Assembly: GCA_032173965.1 (NCBI GenBank)
Contig: CM063288.1
Location: 17,340,501 to 17,404,500 of the forward strand
Direction: 5' to 3'
Length of the DNA: 64,000 nucleotides
Origin: Sitta carolinensis
Taxonomy: Eukaryota; Chordata; Aves; Passeriformes; Sittidae
A program made the position numbers and the translations under genes. The notes beneath the pieces were generated by a model. That model had not been told where the DNA came from. It ran no database searches and was given only the letters and a program-made list of their open reading frames with translations. Every line of letters begins with the position of its first letter. Positions within the stretch are counted from its first letter, which is position 1. Positions 49,251 to 60,760 of this stretch are shown here, in pieces.

Positions 49251-52200
49251 CAGCCTCTCAGGGAAGCCTATCAAACCTTTTGCCTCATGGCCTGCAGCAA
49301 GCACAGGTGTTACAAATCTGTTCTTTTCTTCGAGTTACCAAAAATAGTTAGTGAAACATATTTTCAGATGAACAAAATTTCTGTCTCAGTGATACTGCTG
49401 GCCCTGCTTGCTTGTGAGCACACTCTGCTGAGAAAGGCTCCTTGTTTTGCACCATGACACCGGCTCTTCTCCTAAAGAAATGGTCTCAGAGGAAGCCCTG
49501 CATCTTATAGCCTCTTTCAACACCAATGTGAGAGTCTTTCCCTTTGCTCTAAACCACAAATCCTTAAGATATCCTTTTTTAATCTTACAGACTTCCTAGC
49601 AAAACAGCGACATTATTTAGATTTTTGTGCCTAAAATCGAGGCTAGTATGTCCAATTTCTAGTGCAGAGGCTGGGAGTGTATTTTGCTTAAATATGCGCT
49701 GTAATTATTGTAATACTGACAAATGTGAGAACACATAACAGTGTATAATAAGAGCTCACTGTAAAAATAATTTCTCTTTCTGTTACTGCCTTTTAGAAAT
49801 TAAATTAACTTAAAATGGAAATTTGGATATTCTAGAACAAGGGGCACACATTTTTTCAGAAGTTTTTTTCATAATCACTGTTCTCTGGAAAGAAATCATG
49901 CAGTGGGAAACGGAAATGGACAAGGTTCCACTTCTTAGATGTTAAAATTCACTTCAGAAAGGGTATTAAAAATCCATAGTTTCCCTAACTAATTTCTTCT
50001 ATGTGAGTAACTGTTGGAAACACTGACAAAAGAATGTAAACAAGAAGGATCACGGTTTAAAAATGGTCCTTCATTAGTCCCTGGCCTGCAGTCCAGGTGT
50101 GTTTGGGATCCCCACTTAGCTGTCTGGCAGTGTAACCTTGCTGCGGGGCTGCGCATTCCACAGCAATCACACAATTAAGTAGCAATGACTGGCAACACTA
50201 TTGCTCAATTAGTCTCATATAGTATGTCAAGCTAGAAGATTTTTCACAAATACATCTTTCAGAGATACTTGCCTTGGCAAATTCACTTTAAGGCAAGGCA
50301 GCATAAAGAGTACTTTTAGTTAAAATGCATTATACCAGAGCATCCAGTTTTGATTTTCTGGTGGCTAAAAGCAATGGGTCAAAATCTGTGAGTTACACTG
50401 ATAACGACCATAGAAGTCGGTACATTTGGACAGATAAGACTGAGAGAAGCACTGAGCCCTGTCTCACAGTCAGTGTTTATAATAATCTGCAGACGCGGAC
50501 CATGCAAGAAGGACTATCACCCTACTAGCAGCTTGTCATGAATTGTCATTTGAAATGATAACATAATTGTGTGCATGTACCATCATGAGGTGGCCTGAAG
50601 CCAGAGCCTGGAGCAGCCAGATGAGCTGTTAAAGGGAGGTGATGTCTTCCAAGTCTGAGCAGGTGGAAACAAGACACACATCTCACTCTCCCTAGTCCAT
50701 AAACATGCTACTGCTTTTCTAGATGCCCTTTAGGGGTCAACACTCGGGATGAAAAAAGACTTGGCTGTTCTGTCCTGAGTGTCAGACTGCTGGGAGATTA
50801 CAGGTTGCCATGATCTGAGCAACCACATGGCAAATTCACAAGGCATTCATGCAGCTCTGCTGGTAGACCAAAGATGTCCTGTGGCAGCAAAACAGAGCTG
50901 TGTTGGAGCAGTGACCTTTTATTGGGACCAGGTTTCTCTCTGTCCAAGTGTGCTGGCTCACTGCAGCTCTTTATTTCAATATCTTTGGTATCCTTTTCAT
51001 TTATGCTTGAAATCTGGAGAGGTTGCAAGAACAGATTGGAAACCTAGCACATCTTTATTTTTTTTTTAGGTAAAATGAGTGGAAGTACATTTAGGACATT
51101 GTTTTCTGGGAAACAACAGGAAGCATTGCCCAATTCTGTTATTCACTGTCCTACTGAGACGTTACAACTTTGCCCTAATACCATGGGAGATTCAAACTGG
51201 TGTCGCCCCTGCCACCTGCTGACTATTGTCTTTCATCCCCTCTGTCCTTGATCCTGTTACCATTGTGTGTGCCTCATTCCCAAGGGCTGGAAGTGAATTT
51301 CTTTCTGTGAATGCCTCCTCTAATCTGTGTTGGAAACAGCACAAGAGCTCTCAGTGCAGTGGTCTGTGGCTTGAGGACTACCTGGGCAGGTTCTGATCCA
51401 TGCCTGTCCTTGGCTGTGTGCTTGGCTTTATTTTTAGGTAAGCCCTTCAAGGTGACTCTCCTGCCCTGAAACTAGTCCTATGTGTGGCACCTTGCTTCAT
51501 TTTGGACTTTGTAGTTCTAGGGAAGCACTGATCAGGACTAGTTGCACCATTTTAAGAGAAACAGGATTTTGGAGAGTCATGGAAAGTACATAGCTAGTTG
51601 GGAGGTTGCAGTTGAGAAAAAGCTGTGCCAGAATATATGGAAAAAAGACAAAAGAAAAATTTATCACAGAAAAAGAAAAAACAGAAGTTATAAATTAGCA
51701 GTTGAGAAGGCACATTCAAGAAGAAAAAAAACCAGTGTTTATTGTAGCCAGTGAGAGGGATAATTTAATCAGGATGGATTACTTGATGAGAGAACTTCAG
51801 ATAAATATGGCATTTGGGAAAACTAATTAGAAAATAAATTAAGAGATTGTATAATAGCAAATCAGGGAAAATATTCCTGTTGTCAGAATTACTGATGAAT
51901 AATATCCTAAGCGAGGTTTTAAATCTTTCCTCAGCATATACATTTTCTACCACATATTTTCTAAATATACAGTCATGTGACACCTATTTCTCTAATATCT
52001 AACATTTGAAGACCCTTTGGTAATCTAACAGGACAGAGTTTAATGTGCAGTTGAGTCTGAACTCCAATTTGCTAACTTTAGTGAGACCAACATTTCAGCC
52101 ATAGTATGTTGTTAACCTGCTTTTATGCATATAATGTAAAGAAACTTTCTATACTTGGGAAAAGAGAGGTGTCATAACCTGTTCATTGAATGCCCCTAAA

Positions 52201-55200
52201 TCTTTCTCATTCCCTCTTCAACTGTTTTGCATGTTCTGTGCTCTGTACAGGACAAATACAAAATCTGCGCTTACATGAAGGAGAAGAATACCTAAGTAGA
52301 AACCACTTAAAGTATGAGCCAGCTTTATTTAAAACACATTTATATTGATCTTTTGTGTTTACCAAATGACAGAAAAGTAGGGTCCAGAGCACGTAATTTA
52401 CCCATTTCTTTACTTTTACCAGTCTGACTTAATGCTCTTTTCAAAAACAAAGCACTTGAATTTGGATTTTGGTAATCAAACTTTTTTGGACTCATTGAAT
52501 GGTGGTTCACACACCAGTCATTGCTTGCCCATTAGGTTTTCCAGTCTTTATCAATGTTATCTCATGCCTTTGGTTTGGACCTAAAATGGCCTGTGCCATA
52601 TTAGTAATACTATACACTTTGATGTTACACCTCAGATCCATGATGAATTAAATACATACTGGAAATACGTATTTATATATGTCAGTCAAAATAATGGACA
52701 TATGCCAAGTTGGCCTGTTTTTGTCCTGACTGGAATTTAAATCTATTCACAAACACAAGGCAGATTGCATAACTCAGCAGAGGGATGTATAGGTTGGCTG
52801 AGTCAGTAGCCAAATAAGGGATGGGGGGTTTGTGTCATGTATGTTTTTGTACGATCGACTGAGAACTGAGATCTGAGAACTTGATTAATTGCTTTGACTT
52901 GTAAACTGGAGACAAGGGAAAGTCACATGAGTTAAATACCACTACACACCCAAGACAGCATGCAGCAGCCCTTTCAAGCTGAAAAACTGTCCCAAAGGAG
53001 GTCAGAGTCCCTTGAAAAGCCCTTAGGAATGTCTAAAAATATAATGCCTAAGAACACTTTTTTCACACTAAGAAAATAGAGAATGACTTTTGGGTACAAG
53101 TACACTTGTACCTGGTAGAAACCTGCAGCCCTTTATGTGTAAGAGGTGTGTTTCTAGCATTACAGCTGTGAGGAGGTACATCTGACTGTGGTAGGTCTTG
53201 TTCATAGCTCATCCACTTTAATTTTTTCTTTTCACCTTCAACTTTGCTCCTCTTATTTCCTGACCACAGCATCTGATCAGAGATTTATAGATAAATTAAC
53301 AATACTGACAGCCATTCCCCTGCCATCCTTGCTGTCATTAAGTGACTACTTGTCAAGAGTTCAGGAATAGAGACAACTGTGTGGTGGGACAGAGGGAAAA
53401 ATAAGGTCAGTTCAGTGTTATCCTGCTAAAGGTGACCATCTGAGGTTCTAATGTGGTAGGGAGTGGAAAACAGTGCATGGTGCTGGTCTTAGAGAAACCA
53501 TTACATCAAGGGTTTGTCCAAAGAGGGATTTATAGTTCATTTGATCTTCCTCTTTGCCTGGCCTCTCACCTCTCCCAGGTGAGACCCAGATGCAGAACAG
53601 ACCCACACAAGACAATGCAATGTTGGATTCTGTCAGAATATGGATGTTCCTCATAATATCTGCTCAGCACTTTGTCCAGATTCAGAAATTAATTATCTCA
53701 AAATTACCTCCTTCTTTTGGTGTTTACTCAGTTTGGTTGCAGTTTGTTGCTTTAATCAGCCAACATGCATTAACCAACCTGTTTTGTGCCTACCAAATAC
53801 GACCTGGGTCCCTCTAGGTTCAGACAGAAATACCTAAAATATTTTAATCTTCACTTAACTCAAAGGGAAGCTTGAGCTCTTCTCCTAACATCTCCTCCTT
53901 TCACCGCACCATAACAATGCCTGAAAAGTTTGAGTTATTTCATGTAAGTTAGAAATGTGAATGTGTTACGAGTCAGCTTTGAATATGGCCTCGATTCCAA
54001 AAGGTGTTATCATCAAATCAAAATTATTCACACATGTCAAGTTAACATTTTATTTTTATTCCTTACTCAATTTTTGGCAAGCTTACAGGAGCTGTCAGTG
54101 TTTCAGTATTTTGAGAAGAATATTTTAATAAAACAGTGATGTGCTGAAAGGGGTTCACAAGAACTCACTAGAGGCCCTTGTTAAAATTCTGCCACCCTTC
54201 AAAAAATTATTCCCTTGCCTCTCAAGGAGTTCACCCCCTCTCTGGATACTGCTAAATCATTTCTGCCAGGGATGAGTTTCATCCCTTGGGGCTCATAAAG
54301 ATACTTCTGAAGAGCAAATTGTTTGCCTTTGAAATAGACCAGATTGCATGAAATAGCAGACACTTTAAAAATAAATTCCTGGGGTAGCAACACTTCCCCG
54401 CTCCCCCCGCCCAAGCATCCAATCCGATCTCCACCACCCGTACCTCTCATTGTGTTATACTATCAAGTACTCAATCTATTTCTCAGGAACAAAGTATAAA
54501 CAGTTCCAGAAAGTGCACTTAATATAACTTTTTGCCAAGTGGCATTGCCTCCCTGCAAGGCTGTGGTTATAGGAAAACATTTATATTTAAAGGTAAAAAA
54601 CAAAATAAAAGCCAGGTTCTCCCCCTGAGCATGCAGGGCTTGAGTTTATTTCAGTTTAAAAGAGGAAATTTTTGTAGGACTCTTTTCAAGAGTGTTTTAG
54701 CCTATGACTGTAATAGAAGACCTATTAGGTGCTACTTAAAAAATGCAGTACTTAAAACTGGGAATTCTGGTAATGCTAAAATGGGCTAATTCTTTATTTC
54801 TATTGCTTAATTTGATGTGATTGAATGTTTAAATTATGGCTGTGTAGACCTAGATGAATTTGCTCTGGAAGAATTTGTGTGCTGAATATGCCAGAGCTTC
54901 TTATTTAAATCCTGAATTGAGAGAAAACATCTGAGAAGATACCTTCTTTCTACTGAATGCATTCTTGCCAATTACTGAAAAGTAGGGTCTTATCTGTATA
55001 GGATATGCATGATTCAGATTTTATTACCATAAAAAAAATTTCTAAGATGATGCTCTTTGTTTTAAAAAGACGTAAAACCTTGCGTATGTGTTCCAAGTGT
55101 AAATTAACACTGTTGCATTATATTAGCCAGAAGAAAACCTGGAAACTCTGAATGGCCCTTTTTTTCTCATTGGCTTGTTATTCTGAAACTCACAGATGAT

Positions 55201-57515
55201 TACTGAAATGGGAATATTATTACTGTCTTTCATAGCAAAATTTAAATGACCCATCTGATGCATGGTCTAGCTTTGTTTGTATTGTTTCTTCCAATTCAAT
55301 GTCTGTGGCAATTGGAAAAATATGGATCACTGTTTAAAATGAATGGGCCATAAGACCCTGCTCTATTGGTATAAGAGCTAACAAGTATAGCAGCTATTTC
55401 CACTGCTACATTCTTTGGTTTCACATCTAAAATATTTGATAAAATGCCTCTTATTTTTCCTAAGCTGTTGTAAAACTAAGCTTGCTGCTGACTTGAAAGG
55501 GTAAAATCCTATTTATTGGAACATTGCTCCTGAGCAAGATTTAGGTTCACCAGCTACTGATGTTCACTGCTTTACCGATGTTTGTCCTGCTTTTAGGGCC
55601 AGTGCTAGAAAATAGTACCAATGGGTGTTTGTGTGCTTTAGGTGATATGTTGTCACTGTATGAAAAATGAACCAACCAAGTAAGATGTTAGGACCTAGTA
55701 CTTAAAACCTGTCTCAAGAAAGTGTTGATTGCCTCTGCAGCTCTGATGGTATTATAGTTTTACTGGTTTCTTAGCAAGGAGTAAGGCATGACTATCATCA
55801 TGTGGCATTATTTGGGCAGACCACCAAGAAGGCTAGGCTGCATTCCTACTGCTCATCCACTGAAAAACTTTGGGGAAAATACTCAGCCTTCTTATATCTT
55901 CATTTTTCTCTCTCTCTTATGTATGGTAAGACTTTTACCTCCTCTATGAAGTGTTCACACATGAGTTTTGATGAAAAATGTTATGGGAAAGATAGGTACT
56001 AACAACATTTCTATGGCCTTGCAAGATGAAAAGTGGCTGAACTAAGAAAATGAACATGCTCTTGAGTAGCTGACAGTCATAGTCACAGTAACTTTTGCTG
56101 ACTGGCAAATGACTAAAGCCTGGAATTTATGGCTTATTCTGAAGATTTGAATTGTGTAATTACTCCCTTAGAAGAGTTAGAGTTGAAGGGAAATGTGTGA
56201 TGTATAAACACATATCAGAAGATGCAGCTTCATATGTAGTTTAGAGTAAGCAGGAAAAACTTTTCCAAAGGAAAGTAATTGAACTTGCTGATACTCATAA
56301 ACCCATAGGTCACATAATTTTGTAGAGCAAAAAACATTGAAAGATAATCTCTGCTGGTTTTGTACAAACCTTTTTGGGTTTTTTGTTGTTAAGATTATCT
56401 TTGGAGCTGTAGCTGAAAGCCTGTATCTTGCACTTCTTGAATATAGAATCTGCAGTTGTGTGCACAGCAGGCTCCAGAGGGGTGCACATTGCCTTGTGGG
56501 GGAGACAGCGGGCTGGTGTTCCTGCACCACATTAGGAAAAAAATGTATTAGGCAGCAATACTTGAAAACTTACTTTTCAGTTAACATTCTCCTTTTTTGT
56601 CTTCCACTATGATGGCTAAGTCGGTATGTGGTTTTTACAAACAATTTTTTTCAAGTACTAGTCATGATCTCCAGTTAATCAACAATTGCACTGATTTGTC
56701 AATGGTAGCAGTAGATCTTGAAGTGTGAAAATTATTAGTCCAACATCCAAGCAGGCACACAATTCCTGAAGTGCTGATTTCCATGAATTTAAGTAGCTGG
56801 AAATATTTGTGATGCGTAATTCTCTGACACAGCTTTATCACTGAAAACAAATGCATCATGTCACCCTGGTGAGCAAAGTATCTTTTCTGGGAGGAAGTGT
56901 AAGAGTAGGATTTGGGAAGAGGAGGGTCTGCAGGTGTTGCAGACTAACCTGGTACGAGAATCAGGCAAGTCCTGACTGAGGATGTCTGAACATTCATTTG
57001 AACAGAATACTTAGTTAAATACTTAGTTAACTCAGAAGAATCTGTTAAGAAAAAGAAAGGTCTGTGCTAAGGATCTCTATGGATCATTCAGCTTGGTGGC
57101 TGTTAAAAAGATCCATTTTTTGTTGTTTTGGCAGTACTTCTATTGAATTAGCTTTATCATGACTTTCATATTTCCTGGGACATATTAAACAGAATGGGAA
57201 AGCAGTAGATCTGTCCTCTGAGTCAGCAAAGATTTTAAGGGAAATTGAAAGACATTGTTAATTTGGATTGCTTTGGAACCTATCGTGCAAAATCCCTAAA
57301 ATACAAAACAGGATATAAAAAATGTCAATATAAAAAAAATTAGTAATGAAACTCTCACATTTGGAACTTCATAGTCCAATTACCCAGGGTACAGCTTCTA
57401 TTTCCATTTGTGATCTGTGCTAAAATCACTTGCAGAAATGTTGGGATTAGTTAGAGTTGTTAAAAAATACTTACACTGCTGAGTGCTGAGTGGAATAATT
57501 TTTTTTGTTCTGCAG
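49251..57515. other. Unique sequence, no gene recognised
   Basis: ORFs up to 117 codons occur on both strands without family resemblance. Three AG|GT junctions behind pyrimidine tracts (51068, 51436 and 53577) are reported as findings. No tRNA, snRNA or transposon was recognised. Confidence 0.5.
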
Positions 57516-57669
57516 TACAAATGCTACAGAAATATGTATTGAAATATTACATGGAGATTGCTACACTGATGATGCAGACCATACGTTTGTCAGCTTTTCA
57601 GATGATGGAAAGACAGAGAATATTACCAGGACTCTAATAATGAATTTAGAGATGGATTTGTTCCTTTGA
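57516..57669 (+). other. Exon-like open segment ending in TGA
   Basis: A T-rich tract ending in TTTTTTTTGTTCTGCAG is followed by one base and then 50 uninterrupted codons to a TGA at 57667-57669. The predicted peptide is mixed and polar. It contains CYTDDADHTFVSFSDDGKTE, two cysteines 8 residues apart, and one N-glycosylation sequon (NIT) plus an early NAT. This composition is more protein-like than most ORFs here. There is no start codon near its beginning and no good donor before the stop. If real, it would be a terminal coding exon entered through the acceptor. I do not recognise the protein, and chance openness over 50 codons is quite possible. Confidence 0.22.
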
Positions 57670-59009
57670 TATTATATATCACATAGCAGCCTATGCTATG
57701 TGTCTGAACACAGTCCGAAGACAGACGTCAGATTTGTTAAGTGTACTTTATTAATCTTTAGAGGATGTGTTCACAAAACATTGCTTTATACTAGCAAATC
57801 GAAGGAATGCACTTTGATAAAAAAAGAGACATACTTGACTAGATTTCTTTTTATGTTTTAATTGTTGCTGTCCTGCATAAAGCTCTGCTATTAGAGTCCA
57901 TTAGCACAGCGACTCTACAACTTGGTGAGGGATTTATGGGTCAGTTTGACTCTGCAGACATGGTGGTTAAAGTGTGAAATAGCCATAGGAAATTCAGTCT
58001 TAAACAACAACTTGTACTGCCAAAACCCAGAAAGGGACTACAGTAGCCTTCAGCAGAGGTTGTTACAATATTTCCTTCTTGAAACAGAGGAAGGAACGAT
58101 AAGGAAAGTGTCAAATCATAACTGATTATTGTTTTCAAACTCCGGCCATCCAAGAGGGCATAGTGGAGTAACTTAGATATAAACAATAACTTTATAATTG
58201 AAAGGGTATGTAGGAATTCTGGACTTATAAGGTTTTAACTACAGTGCAAGAAGAACATGCAGAAAAGTCTGAGAAGACACATGACAAGAGTCACAGCTAA
58301 AATACCTGTCTTACTGTGCTGCAAAGGGAAGGTACTTAGGCAAAGATCTTGTTTTCTTATCTGTACTCAGTGATGCTTTACTCTCTTCTGCTTTCTTTTT
58401 ATACCTCAAAACGCTGTCCTTTACAGATTTGAAGTAATTAATTTCTTGTAACTGTAGTCTCTTCTAAAACTATTGCTTTTGTGAAAGAGACTGCTACTTC
58501 TCAAAAATAAAAAAAAAGAGAGAGTGAAAGATTAAGAAATCTGCAGTATTATGGATTATGTTACTATCTATGGCCCAACATTTGCAATCATACTTTATTC
58601 CAAGAAGCAGTCTGTGTCCATGCTTTGCCTGTGCAAGCTGAAAGAGAGGCCAGGCATGGGAGAGACTGTTGGTTACCCTGAGTAATTCCCAGCCCATTTA
58701 CAGACTGTGCTGATTTAACTTGCCAAGAAAATGCCTGAGCAATGTTTGAGGGACTTATGTGTCATAAATCATTCCCAATGGGAAGGGTAGGGAAGACTGA
58801 TCAGAATAGCCTCTCTTCTCTGTATGCCATCCTCCAACCCAACTGCCTAGACAGAGAGGAGAGTGTGCAGATGTGAAGTTACCTTTCCAGTAGTGCAGGT
58901 TGGTCAAGGAGAATTCTTTCAAACACTGAGGAGGCATGGTCCTGTAGAGCCATAATTGCATATGGCTGAAGAAAGAAATGACAAATAGCAGGCAAAGAGA
59001 CATTGCAAA
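57670..59009. other. Unique sequence, no gene seen
   Basis: Only short ORFs, at most 82 codons. No AATAAA-type signal was found close enough downstream of the 57667 stop to support a terminal exon with confidence. Confidence 0.45.
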
Positions 59010-59300
59010 TGTAGCTACTAGTAACTGGGAGGCTGTGTTGATGGGAGTACTTAGGCATCAGGAACAGGAATCAGCTCTATTCAATATATTCATTAGTGAC
59101 CTTGAGGACGAAATGAATTCCATATTAATTAAAATTTTTAGACAACCTGCCTTAAAGGAAGAGTAAATAGAGAAGATGGCAAATTAAAAATCCAAGAGGG
59201 TGTCTGAATGCTTTGACAGTGGATCAAAAAGATGAAGTTTATGTAAAGAAATCAAGGCAAAACATCAGAAGAAGTATTTGAAGTTCTTTTTTTTGTTGTA
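59010..59300 (+). mobile_element. CR1/L3-like LINE remnant, reverse-transcriptase end
   Basis: The block GCTCTATTCAATATATTCAT, then TAGTGACCTTGAGGACGAAA, corresponds to the CR1/L3 ORF2 segment encoding the L-F-N-I-F-I-(N/S)-D-L motif near the reverse-transcriptase domain. Translation of 59077-59109 gives LFNIFISDLED. The element is in plus orientation. The frame is broken by stops after about 30 residues, so it is a dead fragment. The beginning near 59010 is approximate. Confidence 0.65.
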
Positions 59301-60544
59301 AGCATCAGAGAGTTTTGGTGGATTTTTGCACCATCTGTTCTTTCATTTTCTTTACACAAAACCACTCTTTGCCCTTGAGTCCCCCGAAGTCACACATACA
59401 GGAACAACAGGACAATAAGGTGCAATGGCATAATTTAAAGGTCTGAGTAGCCTTGATACCTTAGGGGTATATAGGGATTTTTAGTCCTAGATTCATCCCC
59501 CTTGACTCCAAGAACTTAACTGAAGTACCCAGATTAGGTGTCCCATTATTAAAGCTAGGTAGGATGAATCCAAGCCTCACAGGTGACCATTAGAAGAGTA
59601 CAGACAAGGTGACTTTTACCATCATCTTCTCTCTGAGCAGCACTCTTGTCCCATCAGCTGTCTTGGAAGACATGTTTTATAAGTAGGGAAAAATAAAAAA
59701 GGAAGGGTTCACAGAGAAAACTGCAAGGAATGGGAGCACTGTTCCCATTTCATAATAAGAAATAAAGGGAATTGCACCAATTTCTTTTGTGATCCAAGTG
59801 CCCAAATGAATTGGATCATCAAAGGTTATACTGCATAAGTGTTAAGCAGAATATGGTTTGAAAGAAATCAGTGTCTTGTAATAACTGTAAGGATAAAAGT
59901 CTAAAATATCCAACTATATATAATATCTATGAAATTAAGCTGCATAATGTAATGACATGTTATGCTACCATTAACACATTATAACTATGTAATTTGAAAG
60001 GCTAATTTTTTTTTGTAAAACCACTTAACTACATAAAATTGAAAATAATGATTATTGTAACTACTTCCATTTTTTGTCTTTGGAAGTTCAAAATTAAATA
60101 TGCCATATACAGTTATTTTATGGTGATGTGTAATTTTATGAAATGGTCGTATAACATGTACAGTAATTATTGACATAAAAATCCTAAATACATAAATCAT
60201 TGCGTATAAAATCTGCTATAGCACATTAACTTTACCAGCAGCCAAGGTAAGTCATTCAGCATCTCATTGACTTAACACCCAGAGTTGACCAAGGAACCCA
60301 GCTAAGATGACAGAAAATTGCAAATCTCAGCTAAGATATAAAATAATAATATCGAGGCAGCCTTGGATCTGAAACTTCTCCATTCTGTTTTCTTCTGACT
60401 TTCTAGTACTTCAATTCTTTGAAGACCAGCGTGGAGAAAAGTAAAACCTGGCAGGTCACCCCGATGGCCCTCTTAGTCTAGTTGTAATGTATCTTGCAGT
60501 TGGGTTCCCATCAGTCCTTTGGAGGCTATTCAACTGCCTAACTC
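59301..60544. other. Unique AT-rich sequence, no gene seen
   Basis: No ORF above 71 codons. A good donor-like CAAG|GTAAGT stands at 60243-60251 without a convincing partner acceptor nearby. Confidence 0.5.
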
Positions 60545-60760
60545 AGCTCATTTTCAGGAAATTTTTTTTTAATATTCAGCCTAATTTTTTCTCTATTGCT
60601 CTTGCTAATATGCTTTAAAAATTTAGACTGTTATCATTCTCCCCATATGTCTTACTTATGACTCTGTGAAATTATATGTACACATGTCTTCCAGCCTCAT
60701 AACCATTTCTATTAGTCTTCTCGGAACTCTCTGTAAATTGTTGCTATCATTTAGAGAGGT
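60545..60760 (-). mobile_element. Ancient L3/CR1-like LINE remnant
   Basis: On the plus strand 'atattcagcctaattttttct', 'gactgttatcattctcccc' and 'tttctattagtcttctcgga' follow one another. They resemble the reverse complement of the L3/CR1 3' UTR, which carries 'atccagcctaaa', 'ctgttatcatgtccccc' and 'gttgctcttctctgga' blocks in this order. The orientation is minus. The copy is strongly diverged and non-coding. The comparison is from memory. Confidence 0.7.
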
